The notes under the pieces: model-generated | Seen by the model: only the letters and a program-made list of their open reading frames with translations | The model's database searches: none | Told to the model about the DNA's origin: nothing | Part shown: positions 16,755-25,644 of the stretch, piece after piece | Numbering within the stretch: position 1 is the first letter of the stretch | Layout: each line of letters starts with the position of its first letter | Program-made: the position numbers and the translations under genes | Origin: Pseudobdellovibrionaceae bacterium | GTDB lineage: Bacteria; Bdellovibrionota; Bdellovibrionia; Bdellovibrionales; UBA1609 | DNA length: 64,000 nucleotides | Direction: 5' to 3' | NCBI GenBank assembly: GCA_020635055.1 | Contig: JACKAN010000018.1 | Coordinates: 7,132 to 71,131, forward strand

Positions 16755-18893
16755 ATGTCGAAAAAATGGATAATTAGAACTGGAATTGTAATATTAATTG
16801 CTGGAATTGTTTTGATATATAACCACTTTGGTTTAAGTCAGTACCTCTCACTGAGCAGCCTAAAAGAACATCAAGAAATGCTAAATCAATACAACTCGCA
16901 AAATCCTTGGTGGGTACTTAGCCTATATATGATTGTTTATATTCTATCCACTGCGATCTCTCTTCCTGGTGCAACAATTCTTACCTTGGCTGGAGGAGCT
17001 ATTTTTGGCCTTGGTAAAGGTGTTATTATTGTTTCATTTGCCAGTACAATGGGTGCTACACTGGCATTTTTGGCTTCAAGATTTTTATTAAGAGATTTTG
17101 TACAAAACAAGTTTAAAGATAAATTAGTGAGCATTAATAAAGGCGTACAGAAAGAGGGTTCTTTTTATTTGTTTACCTTAAGGCTAGTACCGCTTTTTCC
17201 ATTTTTTTTAATAAATTTAGTTATGGGATTAACACCTATTCGAACCCTGACCTATTTTTTTGTAAGTCAAATAGGAATGTTTCCGGGAACATTAGTTTAT
17301 GTTAATGCTGGAACGGAATTGGCGAAGATCACTACTTTAAAGGAGATATTATCTCCTAGTTTAATATTCTCATTTTCGTTAATAGGTATACTGCCGCTTT
17401 TTTCTAAATGGATTGTCAGTTATATTAAGTCTAGAAAGAATTTAGCTAAATTCAAAAAGCCTTCTAAATTTGATTACAACTTAGTGGTAATTGGTGCCGG
17501 GGCGGGGGGCTTAGTTTCTGCTTATATAGCCTCTGCTGTAAAAGCTAAGGTCTTACTAATAGAAAAGCACAAAATGGGAGGGGATTGTTTGAACACAGGC
17601 TGTGTTCCTAGCAAGGCACTGATTCGTTCGGCAAAAATATTTAATTACTTTAAACGCGCTGAGGAATTTGGTTTCGAAGGAGTGTCTGCTCAAGTTAATT
17701 TTTCCAAAGTAATGGATCGAGTTCATAAAGTTATAAAAGACATTGAACCCCATGATTCTATCGAACGTTACACAAGTTTGGGTGTGGAATGCATTCTGGG
17801 GGAGGCTAAAGTGATTTCTCCTTTTGAAGTATTAGTCAATGGGAAAACTATAACTACTAAGAATCTAGTGATTGCGACGGGAGCTTCCCCATTGGTTCCG
17901 GATATACCTGGTTTGCACGAGGTGAATTATTTAACTAGTGATAGTTTATGGGAGATTAAAGAGCTTCCTAAACGCTTAGTTGTATTGGGTGGAGGCCCTA
18001 TAGGCTGTGAATTGGCACAAAGTTTTTTGCGTTTGGGTTCACAAGTGACTTTAATAGAAATGTCACCAAGAATTTTACAAAGAGAAGATAAAGAAGTTTC
18101 ATTGCATGTAGAAGAAAAATTTAAAAAAGAAGGGATGGTGGTTCTTACATCCCATCAATTGGTAAAGGTTGATAAAACTAGAAACGAGTTAGTATGTTTA
18201 ACAAACAATAGTGAAGTGCGTATTGCTTTTGACCAGCTATTATTAGCCTTAGGTAGAAAGGCCAATGTAAAAGGCTTTGGTTTGGAACAATTAAATATAG
18301 AACTTTCCAATTCTGGCACTATTCAAGTGGATGAGTTTTTACGTACGACGAAGTATCCTAATATTTATGCCTGTGGAGATGTGGCAGGTCCCTATCAATT
18401 TACGCATACGGCGGCTCACCAAGCTTGGTATGTGGCTGTGAATGCATTGTTTAGCCCTTTTAAAAAATTTAAAGTGGATTATCGAGTGATTCCTTGGTGT
18501 ACTTTTACAGATCCCGAAGTCGCACGAGTGGGATTGAACGAGTCGGAAGCCATTGAGCAGGGTATCTCTTACGATGTGAGTACCTATGGGATTGATGATT
18601 TGGATCGTGCTATCGCCGAGGGCGAGGCCCATGGTTTTGTAAAAGTATTAACTGTCCCCGGAAGTGATAAAATCTTAGGCGTAACTATTATGGGTGAGCA
18701 TGCCGGTGATATTATTGCAGAATTTGTAGCTGCTATGAAGCATGGTTTTGGTTTAGATAAAATCCTAGCTACCATTCATATTTACCCAACTTTTGCAGAG
18801 GCGAATAAGTATGCCGCGGGAGTTTGGAAAAAAGCCAATGCTCCTAAAAAACTTTTAGATTATTTAGCTGAATTTCACTCATGGCGCCGATGA
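16755..18893 (+). CDS. TVP38/TMEM64-flavoprotein disulphide reductase fusion (mercuric-reductase-like)
   Basis: A 712-residue fusion. Residues about 1-225 are a TVP38/TMEM64 (SNARE-associated/DedA-like) membrane domain with several hydrophobic helices and the conserved LPGATILTLAGGAIFGLGKG loop. Residues about 235-712 are a class I flavoprotein disulphide reductase: FAD motif VVIGAGAGGLVSAY, redox pair in GGDC278LNTGC283VPSK, NAD(P)H motif VVLGGGPIGCELAQSF, and the C-terminal catalytic IH675IYPTFAE. Mercuric reductase or dihydrolipoamide dehydrogenase folds match; there is no HMA domain and no C-terminal vicinal Cys pair, so Hg reduction is doubtful. It lies 60 bases after arsS with its own GGGGTGAG ribosome site. 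Confidence 0.88.
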   Translation: MSKKWIIRTGIVILIAGIVLIYNHFGLSQYLSLSSLKEHQEMLNQYNSQNPWWVLSLYMIVYILSTAISLPGATILTLAGGAIFGLGKGVIIVSFASTMGATLAFLASRFLLRDFVQNKFKDKLVSINKGVQKEGSFYLFTLRLVPLFPFFLINLVMGLTPIRTLTYFFVSQIGMFPGTLVYVNAGTELAKITTLKEILSPSLIFSFSLIGILPLFSKWIVSYIKSRKNLAKFKKPSKFDYNLVVIGAGAGGLVSAYIASAVKAKVLLIEKHKMGGDCLNTGCVPSKALIRSAKIFNYFKRAEEFGFEGVSAQVNFSKVMDRVHKVIKDIEPHDSIERYTSLGVECILGEAKVISPFEVLVNGKTITTKNLVIATGASPLVPDIPGLHEVNYLTSDSLWEIKELPKRLVVLGGGPIGCELAQSFLRLGSQVTLIEMSPRILQREDKEVSLHVEEKFKKEGMVVLTSHQLVKVDKTRNELVCLTNNSEVRIAFDQLLLALGRKANVKGFGLEQLNIELSNSGTIQVDEFLRTTKYPNIYACGDVAGPYQFTHTAAHQAWYVAVNALFSPFKKFKVDYRVIPWCTFTDPEVARVGLNESEAIEQGISYDVSTYGIDDLDRAIAEGEAHGFVKVLTVPGSDKILGVTIMGEHAGDIIAEFVAAMKHGFGLDKILATIHIYPTFAEANKYAAGVWKKANAPKKLLDYLAEFHSWRR

Positions 18894-18906
18894 TGGGATA
18901 ATAAAT

Positions 18907-20007
18907 TTATTTTATGCGTATAGGAATGAGTGAGGGCTGTAATTGTGGTCTGGCCTGTTGTTCTGGAGAGTTAAGTTTATATTCTTTGGATGTTTTTTGA
19001 GGATAACTAGGATTTTGTTTTGAACCTCTAACAATTATATGTAGTTCTGGACTTGAACCTTTTGATTTTGTTAAAAATAAATCTAAACCTAGCCAATGCA
19101 TGGAATTTTTAATTTTCTGATATTTTTGTGGACTTAAAATTTTTGAAATTAAAGGTGTAGATTCGAAAAGAGATTGATTATTGATTTGAAACTGAAGTGT
19201 TTCATCGGAAAGATGGGATTGAAGTGCATTGTCTAACAAGGGCTTATAAACCATTGAGTTCCTAGAAAGAAGAACCGAGTATTCCTCGGTTTCTGAATTA
19301 ACAAGTGCCAGTAGTTTTTTTAGATCTTTGTTTATTTTCCAGTCTTTTTTAAATTGACGATAAAGAAAATGATCCATGCCAAACATTATGTAGAAACCAA
19401 ATAGAGCGCTGGAGCCAGCTAAAACTAAGGGATCTGGTTGTAAGAAAAGACCATTTATTAGTCTTTCGGAATAAATACTACCAGTTAAAAGTAAACTTAT
19501 AATAATTTGATTTTTAAATATTTTAAGAACTGAACTGGAATCTTGAGTGGCTACATCTAAGTATCTTTTATTGAAGAGCTCGATAAATTCTGCAATATCT
19601 TCTTTGCCATCGATAATTATTGTTTTTGTAAACTGTAATTGATTTGTGTCCTCATTTAATTGTTGGGAACTGAAATCGATAATGCCTTGGACTCGTGAGC
19701 CTGCAACCTCATTTTTCGCACCATGAGAAGCGTTTTCATAAAAAGCAAAAAATCCTTCGGGGGTCCCGGGTTCTATAGTTTCATTAACTTTTAATATATG
19801 TTGGAGAAAGGCCTCTAAAGAATTTAAAGTGTAGGGCAAAGTAGCAGTTTGTGATGTATATTCACTGCTAACTATATTTTGAAGAGCTAGGGAGCATACC
19901 GTAGCTTTACTTGGGGCTATTGCCCAGCTAGTTGTCATACAAAGAAAAAAATTCAAAAATATAAGGAGATGTATTGATATTTTTGTTTTGATGTTTTTAA
20001 AATCCAT
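18907..20007 (-). CDS. Hypothetical secreted or membrane protein
   Basis: A 366-residue protein with an N-terminal hydrophobic signal (about residues 12-31, IHLLIFLNFFLCMTTSWA) and two internal hydrophobic segments (about 166-186 and 191-212). The C-terminal half is polar and ends in a Gln/Pro-rich stretch (PEQQARPQLQPSL). No domain is recognised. It is convergent with the TVP38-flavoprotein gene and stands alone; function unknown. Confidence 0.6.
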   Translation of the reverse strand: MDFKNIKTKISIHLLIFLNFFLCMTTSWAIAPSKATVCSLALQNIVSSEYTSQTATLPYTLNSLEAFLQHILKVNETIEPGTPEGFFAFYENASHGAKNEVAGSRVQGIIDFSSQQLNEDTNQLQFTKTIIIDGKEDIAEFIELFNKRYLDVATQDSSSVLKIFKNQIIISLLLTGSIYSERLINGLFLQPDPLVLAGSSALFGFYIMFGMDHFLYRQFKKDWKINKDLKKLLALVNSETEEYSVLLSRNSMVYKPLLDNALQSHLSDETLQFQINNQSLFESTPLISKILSPQKYQKIKNSMHWLGLDLFLTKSKGSSPELHIIVRGSKQNPSYPQKTSKEYKLNSPEQQARPQLQPSLIPIRIK

Positions 20008-20115
20008 AACAGCCTTTGTTTGCAGTGTTTATGCCACATTCAAGTAAAAGAAGATATCCTGAAAGTTGATATTTTGTTATGTAGAAGGTGAAGGAGAGTC
20101 ATTGAAATCAAAACC

Positions 20116-20619
20116 ATGATATTATTTTATTTATTACCAATATTTAGTAGTACACTTATTTGGGCTGTTGATTGTGAGCAGGCTATATCAAGGAAGAACA
20201 CTCGTCATTTTCAAAATGTCGAACGAACTTTAGATATGAAGATAAGGGATATTGCTAGCGAGATGATAAAGCTAGCAGATCAATTTGGATACAATTTAGA
20301 TGGCAGAGTTTGTAGGGGAGCAACAGGAACAATGAAAAAGCTGATTAAAGTTAGTTTTAATTTTGATGTGGAACCTGTTAGAAATCAAAGTCATACATTT
20401 CTTATATTAAGAAATTATTATGGAACTGGTAATCATCTGGTTATAGATCCTACATTTCAACAATACGTTCCTATGGCAAATAGAACTACAGAGAAAGTTT
20501 TTGTCGGATCTGAGACTGAAATGATTCAGTTGATGATTTCTATGGGTGTTAAAGAGTTTTATTGGAAGAATTATTTTAGCAATTTACAGCCAGATTCAAA
20601 TGTTCCCTCCTGGTTTTGA
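20116..20619 (+). CDS. Hypothetical secreted protein
   Basis: A 167-residue protein with a signal peptide (MILFYLLPIFSSTLIWAVDC). The mature part is mixed alpha/beta with a motif SHTFLILRNYYGTGNHLVIDPTFQQY, containing a His followed by a later His-x-x-x-Asp; this resembles transglutaminase/NlpC-like or leader-processing folds (C..H..D), with Cys66 in RVCRGATG as a possible nucleophile. That reading is tentative. It is monocistronic and diverges from the 18907 gene. Confidence 0.5.
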   Translation: MILFYLLPIFSSTLIWAVDCEQAISRKNTRHFQNVERTLDMKIRDIASEMIKLADQFGYNLDGRVCRGATGTMKKLIKVSFNFDVEPVRNQSHTFLILRNYYGTGNHLVIDPTFQQYVPMANRTTEKVFVGSETEMIQLMISMGVKEFYWKNYFSNLQPDSNVPSWF

Positions 20620-20748
20620 GTTGTAGGAGAGTAAACATAAGATAAGTGTGACTCCAAATTATGTTTTATATAATGAAATGGTTTATAAATTGCAATGACT
20701 GCTGCTAAATTCTTTAAAGTTGAAAGAAAATAATAAGTATTTTAAAAT

Positions 20749-22302
20749 TTGTTAGAAGGTAAGGCATTTGTCCGGAAAGAGGATCTAGATATCGATAATT
20801 TACAGAAAATACTTAATGAAAAATTTAAGTTGTCCGAGTTTCGACTTGGGCAAAAAGAGATTATTGAATCAGTACTCAGGGGGAAAGATGTTTTGGCACT
20901 TATGCCGACAGGGGGTGGCAAATCTCTTTGTTATCAGCTCCCGGCAATGATGGCTCCAGGACTAACCATTGTAGTTTCTCCTTTAATTGCATTGATGAAT
21001 GATCAAGTGACGAATTTGAACCATCAAGGAATTCCAGCAGGCTGTATTCACTCGGGTATGAGTTTTCAAGAGCGAAAATCTGTGTTTAAGGCAATGACTG
21101 AAAAGGGCTCCTATATACTTTATTTATCACCAGAGAGAATTCAAAAGTCGGGTTTTGCCCCATGGTTGACCAAGCAGAAAGTGAATCTGTTTGCAATAGA
21201 TGAAGCCCACTGTATTTCACATTGGGGTCATGATTTTCGCACAGAATATTCAGAGATCAAACTGCTGCGAGAAATTCATCCCAATGTTCCGATGATGGCT
21301 TTGACGGCGACGGCAACCCCTTTGGTAAAAAACGACATTATCCGCCAATTAAATTTAAAAGATCCAGATCAGCATGTTTATGGTTTCTATCGGCCCAACC
21401 TTTATTATCAGGTGGAATTTTGTGAAGATGAAATGGATAAAGAAAACCTGGTTTTAGCAGCATTATCTAAAGCACCTACTGGAAGAGTGATTATTTACTG
21501 TGGAACTCGGAAAAGTACAGAGGAGTGGGCAGATTTATTAGCTTTGAGTGGTGAAAAGGTTGCTTTTTACCATGCCGGATTAGCATCCCAGGATCGCGTC
21601 AAGTTGGAGGCCGCATATCAATCTGGAGAAGTTCGAGTTTTAACCGCCACTAATGCCTTTGGTATGGGGATAGATCATCCCGATGTACGATTGGTAGTTC
21701 ATACACAAATGCCGGGTAATATAGAATCTTATTATCAAGAGGTGGGTCGTGCGGGGAGGGACGGTTTGCCCTCCACATGTTTGCTCACTTATTCTAAAAA
21801 GGACAAAGGTCTGCAGTCTTTTTTTATTAATAGTTCGGATGCCAGCCCAAAAATTAAAGCTCAACGTTGGTCGGCATTAAATGCAATGATTCAATATGCC
21901 GAGGGTTCAGAATGTAGACATGGCGATATTCTTACCTATTTTAAAGATAAAAATAGAATAAGTCGCTGTGGTCATTGTGATTCTTGCGCTCCTAAAACTA
22001 GTCATCGAGTGCTTGTCCCAAATCGACCTAAAATAATAAAAAAATCTAAAAAGAAAGATGTTTTATTAAAGTCGGATATTCCAGCTCACGATTTGTGGAA
22101 AGTGGAAGTGATTCGTGAATGGCGCAAAGAGTTTGCTAAAAAGAATGATATACCGGCTTTTATGGTGTTTAGTGATAAAAGCTTGCGTGATTTGATATTA
22201 AAAGCTCCAAGCAATGAAGAAGAGTTAGAAAAGGTTTATGGTTTTGGCAAAAAGAAAATCGACCTCATTGGCAAGGCCTTATTGAAAAAACTAAATTTTT
22301 AG
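20749..22302 (+). CDS. recQ: RecQ-family ATP-dependent DNA helicase without RQC winged helix
   Basis: A 3'-5' superfamily 2 helicase of 517 residues. Motifs: Walker A TGGGKS (54-59), DEAH box IDEAHCISHWGHDFR (151-154), ALTATATP, and motif VI YYQEVGRAGRDG. The zinc-binding Cys set C(RHG)..CGHCDSC follows. The polypeptide then goes almost directly to a C-terminal HRDC-like domain (about 435-517), so the RQC winged helix of full-size RecQ seems missing. The start is TTG 20749, because TAA stands two codons before it and no ATG occurs for a long way. No good ribosome site is visible. Roles in recombination and fork repair are known for the family. Confidence 0.9.
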   Translation: MLEGKAFVRKEDLDIDNLQKILNEKFKLSEFRLGQKEIIESVLRGKDVLALMPTGGGKSLCYQLPAMMAPGLTIVVSPLIALMNDQVTNLNHQGIPAGCIHSGMSFQERKSVFKAMTEKGSYILYLSPERIQKSGFAPWLTKQKVNLFAIDEAHCISHWGHDFRTEYSEIKLLREIHPNVPMMALTATATPLVKNDIIRQLNLKDPDQHVYGFYRPNLYYQVEFCEDEMDKENLVLAALSKAPTGRVIIYCGTRKSTEEWADLLALSGEKVAFYHAGLASQDRVKLEAAYQSGEVRVLTATNAFGMGIDHPDVRLVVHTQMPGNIESYYQEVGRAGRDGLPSTCLLTYSKKDKGLQSFFINSSDASPKIKAQRWSALNAMIQYAEGSECRHGDILTYFKDKNRISRCGHCDSCAPKTSHRVLVPNRPKIIKKSKKKDVLLKSDIPAHDLWKVEVIREWRKEFAKKNDIPAFMVFSDKSLRDLILKAPSNEEELEKVYGFGKKKIDLIGKALLKKLNF

Positions 22303-22343
22303 ATTTGGAACATTTTTTAAGGACTTTCTTGGAAAACAGCGTA

Positions 22344-22359
22344 ACTCCAGCGCCGGAGT
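22344..22359. repeat. GC-rich palindrome ACTCCAGCGCCGGAGT
   Basis: A near-perfect 16-base palindrome 42 bases after recQ. No T-run follows, so it is a poor intrinsic terminator. The same core CCAGCGCCGGAGT occurs at 25474-25486 on the right side of the IS4 element, and AGCGCC is duplicated on both sides of that IS. It therefore looks like an unoccupied copy of the IS4 target. Confidence 0.6.
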
Positions 22360-22500
22360 CAAAGTAAACAGACCACTCATTAACGATAAAATATTGAACA
22401 CTAAGAGTTGAGTGACTCAGCAGGGTGTGACAGTTTGGAGATCACAATTAAATAATTAGGGGAAGGACTAGGAGGAGTGCATGTTTTATTTCATCTAACA

Positions 22501-22881
22501 TTACTCTTCTTCCTCAGGTTCTTCTGATTCAACCGATTTTTCACTAACTTTAGCTATAGTAGAGATTTTATTTGTTTCATTTATGCAATCTATTGGTTTA
22601 GGACAATAATTGTTGTTTGCGTTCTTTATTGCTTTGCAAATCACAAATTCCTTGATTCCTCCATCACATGTGACAAGAGCTGTACAAAAATTATCATTGG
22701 GTCCTAAGTCACATCCTTTGGTCTCTATTGCAATTTTTTGTGAGTCCACCATATAATAATTAAAAAAACCTTCCACTCTATTTTCTTGGTTACTGTAAAT
22801 ACAATTTTTATAGTCTGCAAAGCTTTTATTTATAGAGAGAATTAACAATGTACTTATTATGACTTTTGTAAGATTCTTCAT
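22501..22881 (-). CDS. Small Cys-rich secreted protein, paralogue of the 23191 gene
   Basis: A 126-residue protein with a signal peptide (about residues 1-22, ending SFADYK). The mature part has at least six Cys, including FCTALVTCDGG and later ICKAI, YCPKPIDC. The 23191 gene product shows the same order CTxLVTC ... C ... CP ... C, so the two are paralogues. The C-terminus is acidic (EEPEEEE). It overlaps the 22878 gene by ATGA, making a three-gene unit. Probably disulphide-bonded and periplasmic or exported. Function unknown. Confidence 0.62.
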   Translation of the reverse strand: MKNLTKVIISTLLILSINKSFADYKNCIYSNQENRVEGFFNYYMVDSQKIAIETKGCDLGPNDNFCTALVTCDGGIKEFVICKAIKNANNNYCPKPIDCINETNKISTIAKVSEKSVESEEPEEEE

Positions 22882-23189
22882 AATCTTCCTTTCTGTTTAC
22901 TTAAAGACTTTTTAATAGTTACAGAATTCAATTTCAACCATTCCGAAAATTGTTTGTCATCTAAGCTAAAGCTTATAATTTGATTTATCACTAAATTCTC
23001 CCCCCTCTCACTTAGTAACCATAGCTTGGGAGTTTTAAAATTCATTTTTACTTTATCGTCGCAGTTTAGTATTGCATTTGTGGCATCATAGCCCACCACT
23101 TTACATTGAAATGATTTAATAGGATTTTGTTTCGCAGTACTTATACTTGAAATAACAAAAAACAATACAACCCTAATCATTAATCTCAT
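22878..23189 (-). CDS. Small secreted hypothetical protein between two paralogues
   Basis: A 103-residue protein with a signal peptide (MRLMIRVVLFFVISSISTA) and two Cys (FQCKVVG, LNCDDKV) that can form one disulphide. The mature part is mostly beta with a basic tail (KKSLSKQKGRL). No family recognised. It overlaps the next gene by 4 bases and starts 1 base after the previous stop, so the three genes are co-transcribed. Confidence 0.58.
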   Translation of the reverse strand: MRLMIRVVLFFVISSISTAKQNPIKSFQCKVVGYDATNAILNCDDKVKMNFKTPKLWLLSERGENLVINQIISFSLDDKQFSEWLKLNSVTIKKSLSKQKGRL

Positions 23190-23190
23190 A

Positions 23191-23631
23191 CTAATCTACC
23201 TTCTTCCCTTTTGGGGGAGGGGTGTTTTTTTGCAAAACCTTAGAAGCTTCATCCAACATCAGGTAGAATTTTGCAGTTTTGAAAGCTGCTATCTCTCCAG
23301 AAGCACAAAAAGTTGCACTTGGACATTCGCCAGTTGGAAGAGCATCACAAGTAGCAATTGTATCATATGGGGGGGAATAATTTCTCTTGAATTTCGTACA
23401 AGTAACAAGTCCTGTACATATTTTTTTTCCACAACTCTCAAAAATTCTAGGATATATACCTCTTATTGTTTTGTAAGCATCCAGTTGTAAAATTGAGCTT
23501 TTTCTAAAGTTTTTCCTCAATTCATTTTGCCAAGAACATTCTTTTGCAAAAGAAATTGTTGAAGAAAAACCTATAGAAATAATAATACAGTTTTTAATTA
23601 CTAAATTATACATATTATTAACCCACATCAA
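23191..23631 (-). CDS. Small Cys-rich secreted protein, first of the paralogue pair
   Basis: A 146-residue protein. A signal peptide begins at Met7 (MYNLVIKNC.. to SFA); the true start may be 23613 rather than 23631. The mature part carries ICTGLVTC, then ATC, and CPSATFC, matching the Cys pattern of the 22501 protein. The C-terminus is basic (PPPKGKKVD). First gene of a three-gene minus-strand unit. Function unknown; secretion and disulphide bonds are inferred from sequence. Confidence 0.6.
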   Translation of the reverse strand: MMWVNNMYNLVIKNCIIISIGFSSTISFAKECSWQNELRKNFRKSSILQLDAYKTIRGIYPRIFESCGKKICTGLVTCTKFKRNYSPPYDTIATCDALPTGECPSATFCASGEIAAFKTAKFYLMLDEASKVLQKNTPPPKGKKVD

Positions 23632-24057
23632 TAGTTATTGGTTTACTTTATATATTAAACTAAATTGTATCAGAATCTAGTTTCAAAATACAACTCGCAC
23701 TTGGTCCTGAAACGTATGGGAAAATTAAGATTACAAAGTATTGATTTCATCTATGATGCCATTATATTCAAAAAATAACTTGGTAAAGAAGTTAACTCTC
23801 CGCTCCTTGGTGTCGTTTATTTATGGATCAATACGCCAGCTTGGAGATATGGTCGGCAAACCCAGGACAAGCAAAGCTTGCAAAATCATCTAAACAAATT
23901 GGGATGAGTTTGGTTTCATCTGCTTAATTGTCTCTGTGTGCCGTTCCGGCTAAAAAATTTAATTGGTAAATAATATGACGTCTAAGGATGGTGAAAAGTT
24001 GTGGAGACATTCAAACTTTGCAAGCTGAAATTTAAAACAACTCTTTGACTTAGGTAT
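23632..24057. other. Intergenic stretch without a recognised gene
   Basis: About 425 bases between the small secreted protein cluster and the IS4 element. I see no convincing open frame on either strand and no RNA-like structure beyond a short AAGCTT-centred repeat near 23874-23881. It may be decayed sequence next to the insertion. Confidence 0.4.
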
Positions 24058-24076
24058 TTAACCGAGTAGCATTGCC
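24058..24076 (+). repeat. Stranded right end of a second IS4 copy
   Basis: TTAACCGAGTAGCATTGCC here equals the extreme right terminus of the adjoining IS4 element (25457-25475). Together with the left end of that IS it forms a 45-base palindrome with AGCGCC in the middle. It is best read as the remains of an earlier insertion into the same target. Confidence 0.6.
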
Positions 24077-24134
24077 AGCGCCGGCAATGCTACTCGGTTA
24101 AGGCTATTGATTAATAATTAAAAGTAGTTAGAAT

Positions 24135-24164
24135 AAAAAAAAGCTCATCTATAGTGAGCTTTTT
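24135..24164 (+). terminator. Bidirectional intrinsic terminator at the IS4 left end
   Basis: An A-run, AGCTCA, a short loop, TGAGCT and TTTT form a stem with flanking A and T tracts, so it works in both directions. Placed just inside the left end, it would stop outside transcription from entering the transposase gene, a common IS self-control. Confidence 0.7.
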
Positions 24165-24332
24165 AAAACTTTATACACCTAACGGAGGATGCTATGACGC
24201 ATCCGCGGCGCACCATTTAACATTAATGGGTTTTTAAACAATTACAAGGAAGAAATAAAATTATTTTCACTAACGGAATCCGCTTTTTCGAGAAAAAGAA
24301 AGCTAACAGCTGAGGTCCTAATTGGAAATTTT

Positions 24333-25460
24333 TTGTACAGATATGTTTCAGGTTTAAATGTTGGAACCCGCCTTTTAACAGCCAATTATTTTAACGTTAA
24401 AGATCCAAAGTCATTCCTATCAAAGAAAGGTCTTTGTAGTTCAAGTTTTTCTGAAGCTAGGGAAAAGCTTTCATGGGAAGTCTTTCCCTATTTATTAAGT
24501 AAAATTAGTTTTAAACCCATCACTTGGAAAACTCATAGAGTTAGATCTATTGATGGGACTAAAATAACTTTACCACGCACAAAAGAAATACTTGCTAAAT
24601 TTCCAATCCAAAAGTCACATTTTGGAATTGCCCATTACCCAAAGGCCGTTCTTGTTGCTGCTTCAGAAATTTCTTCAGGTCAAATCACTCAAACTCGATT
24701 GGGTAATAAATATTTATCTGAAAATGAAACTCTTAAAGAGATGTTACCTCAATTTAAAGCTGGAGACATTTCCCTCTTGGATAGAGGCTTTCGAGGCAGG
24801 AATCTCTGGCTTAAGTTTAATGAAGAAAAACAATTTTTCGTGGCTCGCTATAAAAGCACAGGGCAAGGGATCATGAAAGAGTTTAATCCAAGCAGGCGTG
24901 ATCAAACACATGAGATAATTGAAAAAGAATCAGGAAGAAAAATGTCTATTAGAATAATAAAAGGAAATTTGTCGAAAAGTGGTAAGCGTATTTATCTAAT
25001 CACTAACTTATTGGATACCAAAAAGTATAAAAAGAAAGAGCTTTTTGATTTATATTTAAAAAGACAAGTTGTTGAAGAAAGCTTTAAACAAATAAAAAAA
25101 CAACTCTCGTTTAAATTAGAGTACAGAGCAAAAAAAATTAATAGTTTTTTACAAGAAGTGTATGCAGCTATATTAGCACAAGCTTTAACTTCTTACTTGA
25201 AGTTTAAGGTCACCACAATTAAGAAAAAAGTAATAAGCTTTGTAGGCGCTGCTTATTCATTAGAGAAATATTTTTTTGAATTACTTTTTCAAAATAACAA
25301 TGGTGCAATTATAGAAAATATCATAGAAGTCATTTTACAACATTATCATTATAGGCAGCCTGGACGCTCTTACCCGAGGTTTTCTCGTCAAGCCCCTAAA
25401 AAATGGATATCTGAAAAACGTAGAAGGAAATCAAGTGAAAACAGTGATTTAGCTACTTAA
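24333..25460 (+). CDS. IS4-family transposase
   Basis: A DDE transposase with RSIDGTKI (first Asp), LLDRGFRGR (second Asp) and the IS4 signature YLKRQVVEESFKQIK, matching Y-(2)-R-(3)-E-(6)-K. The TTG start at 24333 is the first usual start codon, but the in-frame sequence upstream is open to 24198 and reads like the family N-terminus (SAFSRKRKLTAEVLIGNFLYRYV). Translation may therefore begin at ATT 24222 or another non-standard codon. The hairpin GGATGC/GCATCC at 24187-24203 may restrain it. The stop codon lies inside the right inverted repeat. Confidence 0.88.
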   Translation: MYRYVSGLNVGTRLLTANYFNVKDPKSFLSKKGLCSSSFSEAREKLSWEVFPYLLSKISFKPITWKTHRVRSIDGTKITLPRTKEILAKFPIQKSHFGIAHYPKAVLVAASEISSGQITQTRLGNKYLSENETLKEMLPQFKAGDISLLDRGFRGRNLWLKFNEEKQFFVARYKSTGQGIMKEFNPSRRDQTHEIIEKESGRKMSIRIIKGNLSKSGKRIYLITNLLDTKKYKKKELFDLYLKRQVVEESFKQIKKQLSFKLEYRAKKINSFLQEVYAAILAQALTSYLKFKVTTIKKKVISFVGAAYSLEKYFFELLFQNNNGAIIENIIEVILQHYHYRQPGRSYPRFSRQAPKKWISEKRRRKSSENSDLAT

Positions 25461-25513
25461 CCGAGTAGCATTGCCAGCGCCGGAGTTATTTGTACTTGTT
25501 TTAGCTGTGGGTA

Positions 25514-25541
25514 TCTGTCTTGTTTTTTTTGGGGAAGTCCA
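25514..25541 (+). repeat. Solo right end of the IS3 element
   Basis: TCTGTC..TTTTTTTTGGGGAAGTCCA matches the right terminus of the complete IS3 copies (31553-31581 and 35818-35846) in the same orientation, with no IS body attached. It marks a deleted or recombined insertion, and it forms the left edge of the IS3-rich segment. Confidence 0.75.
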
Positions 25542-25644
25542 TTTTCAAATTGTTTGATCTAAACTAGACCGTGAGTTTGCCTGGTCAAGTCTATATTTAA
25601 AAGCAACCTGATTTTGGCAGAAAATAAAACAATATTAAAAGCGT

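Larger units (their letters stand above)
24083..25475 (+). mobile_element. IS4-family insertion sequence
   Basis: A 1393-base element with perfect 20-base terminal inverted repeats: GGCAATGCTACTCGGTTAAG at 24083-24102 and its complement at 25456-25475. It is flanked by AGCGCC on both sides (24077-24082 and 25476-25481). The flanking context (CCAGCGCCGG) is GC-rich and palindromic. Confidence 0.85.

Noticed and set aside
24058..24102. The 45-base palindrome as an intrinsic terminator
   Set aside because: It is explained better as one IS4 right end meeting an IS4 left end at AGCGCC; no T-run follows.
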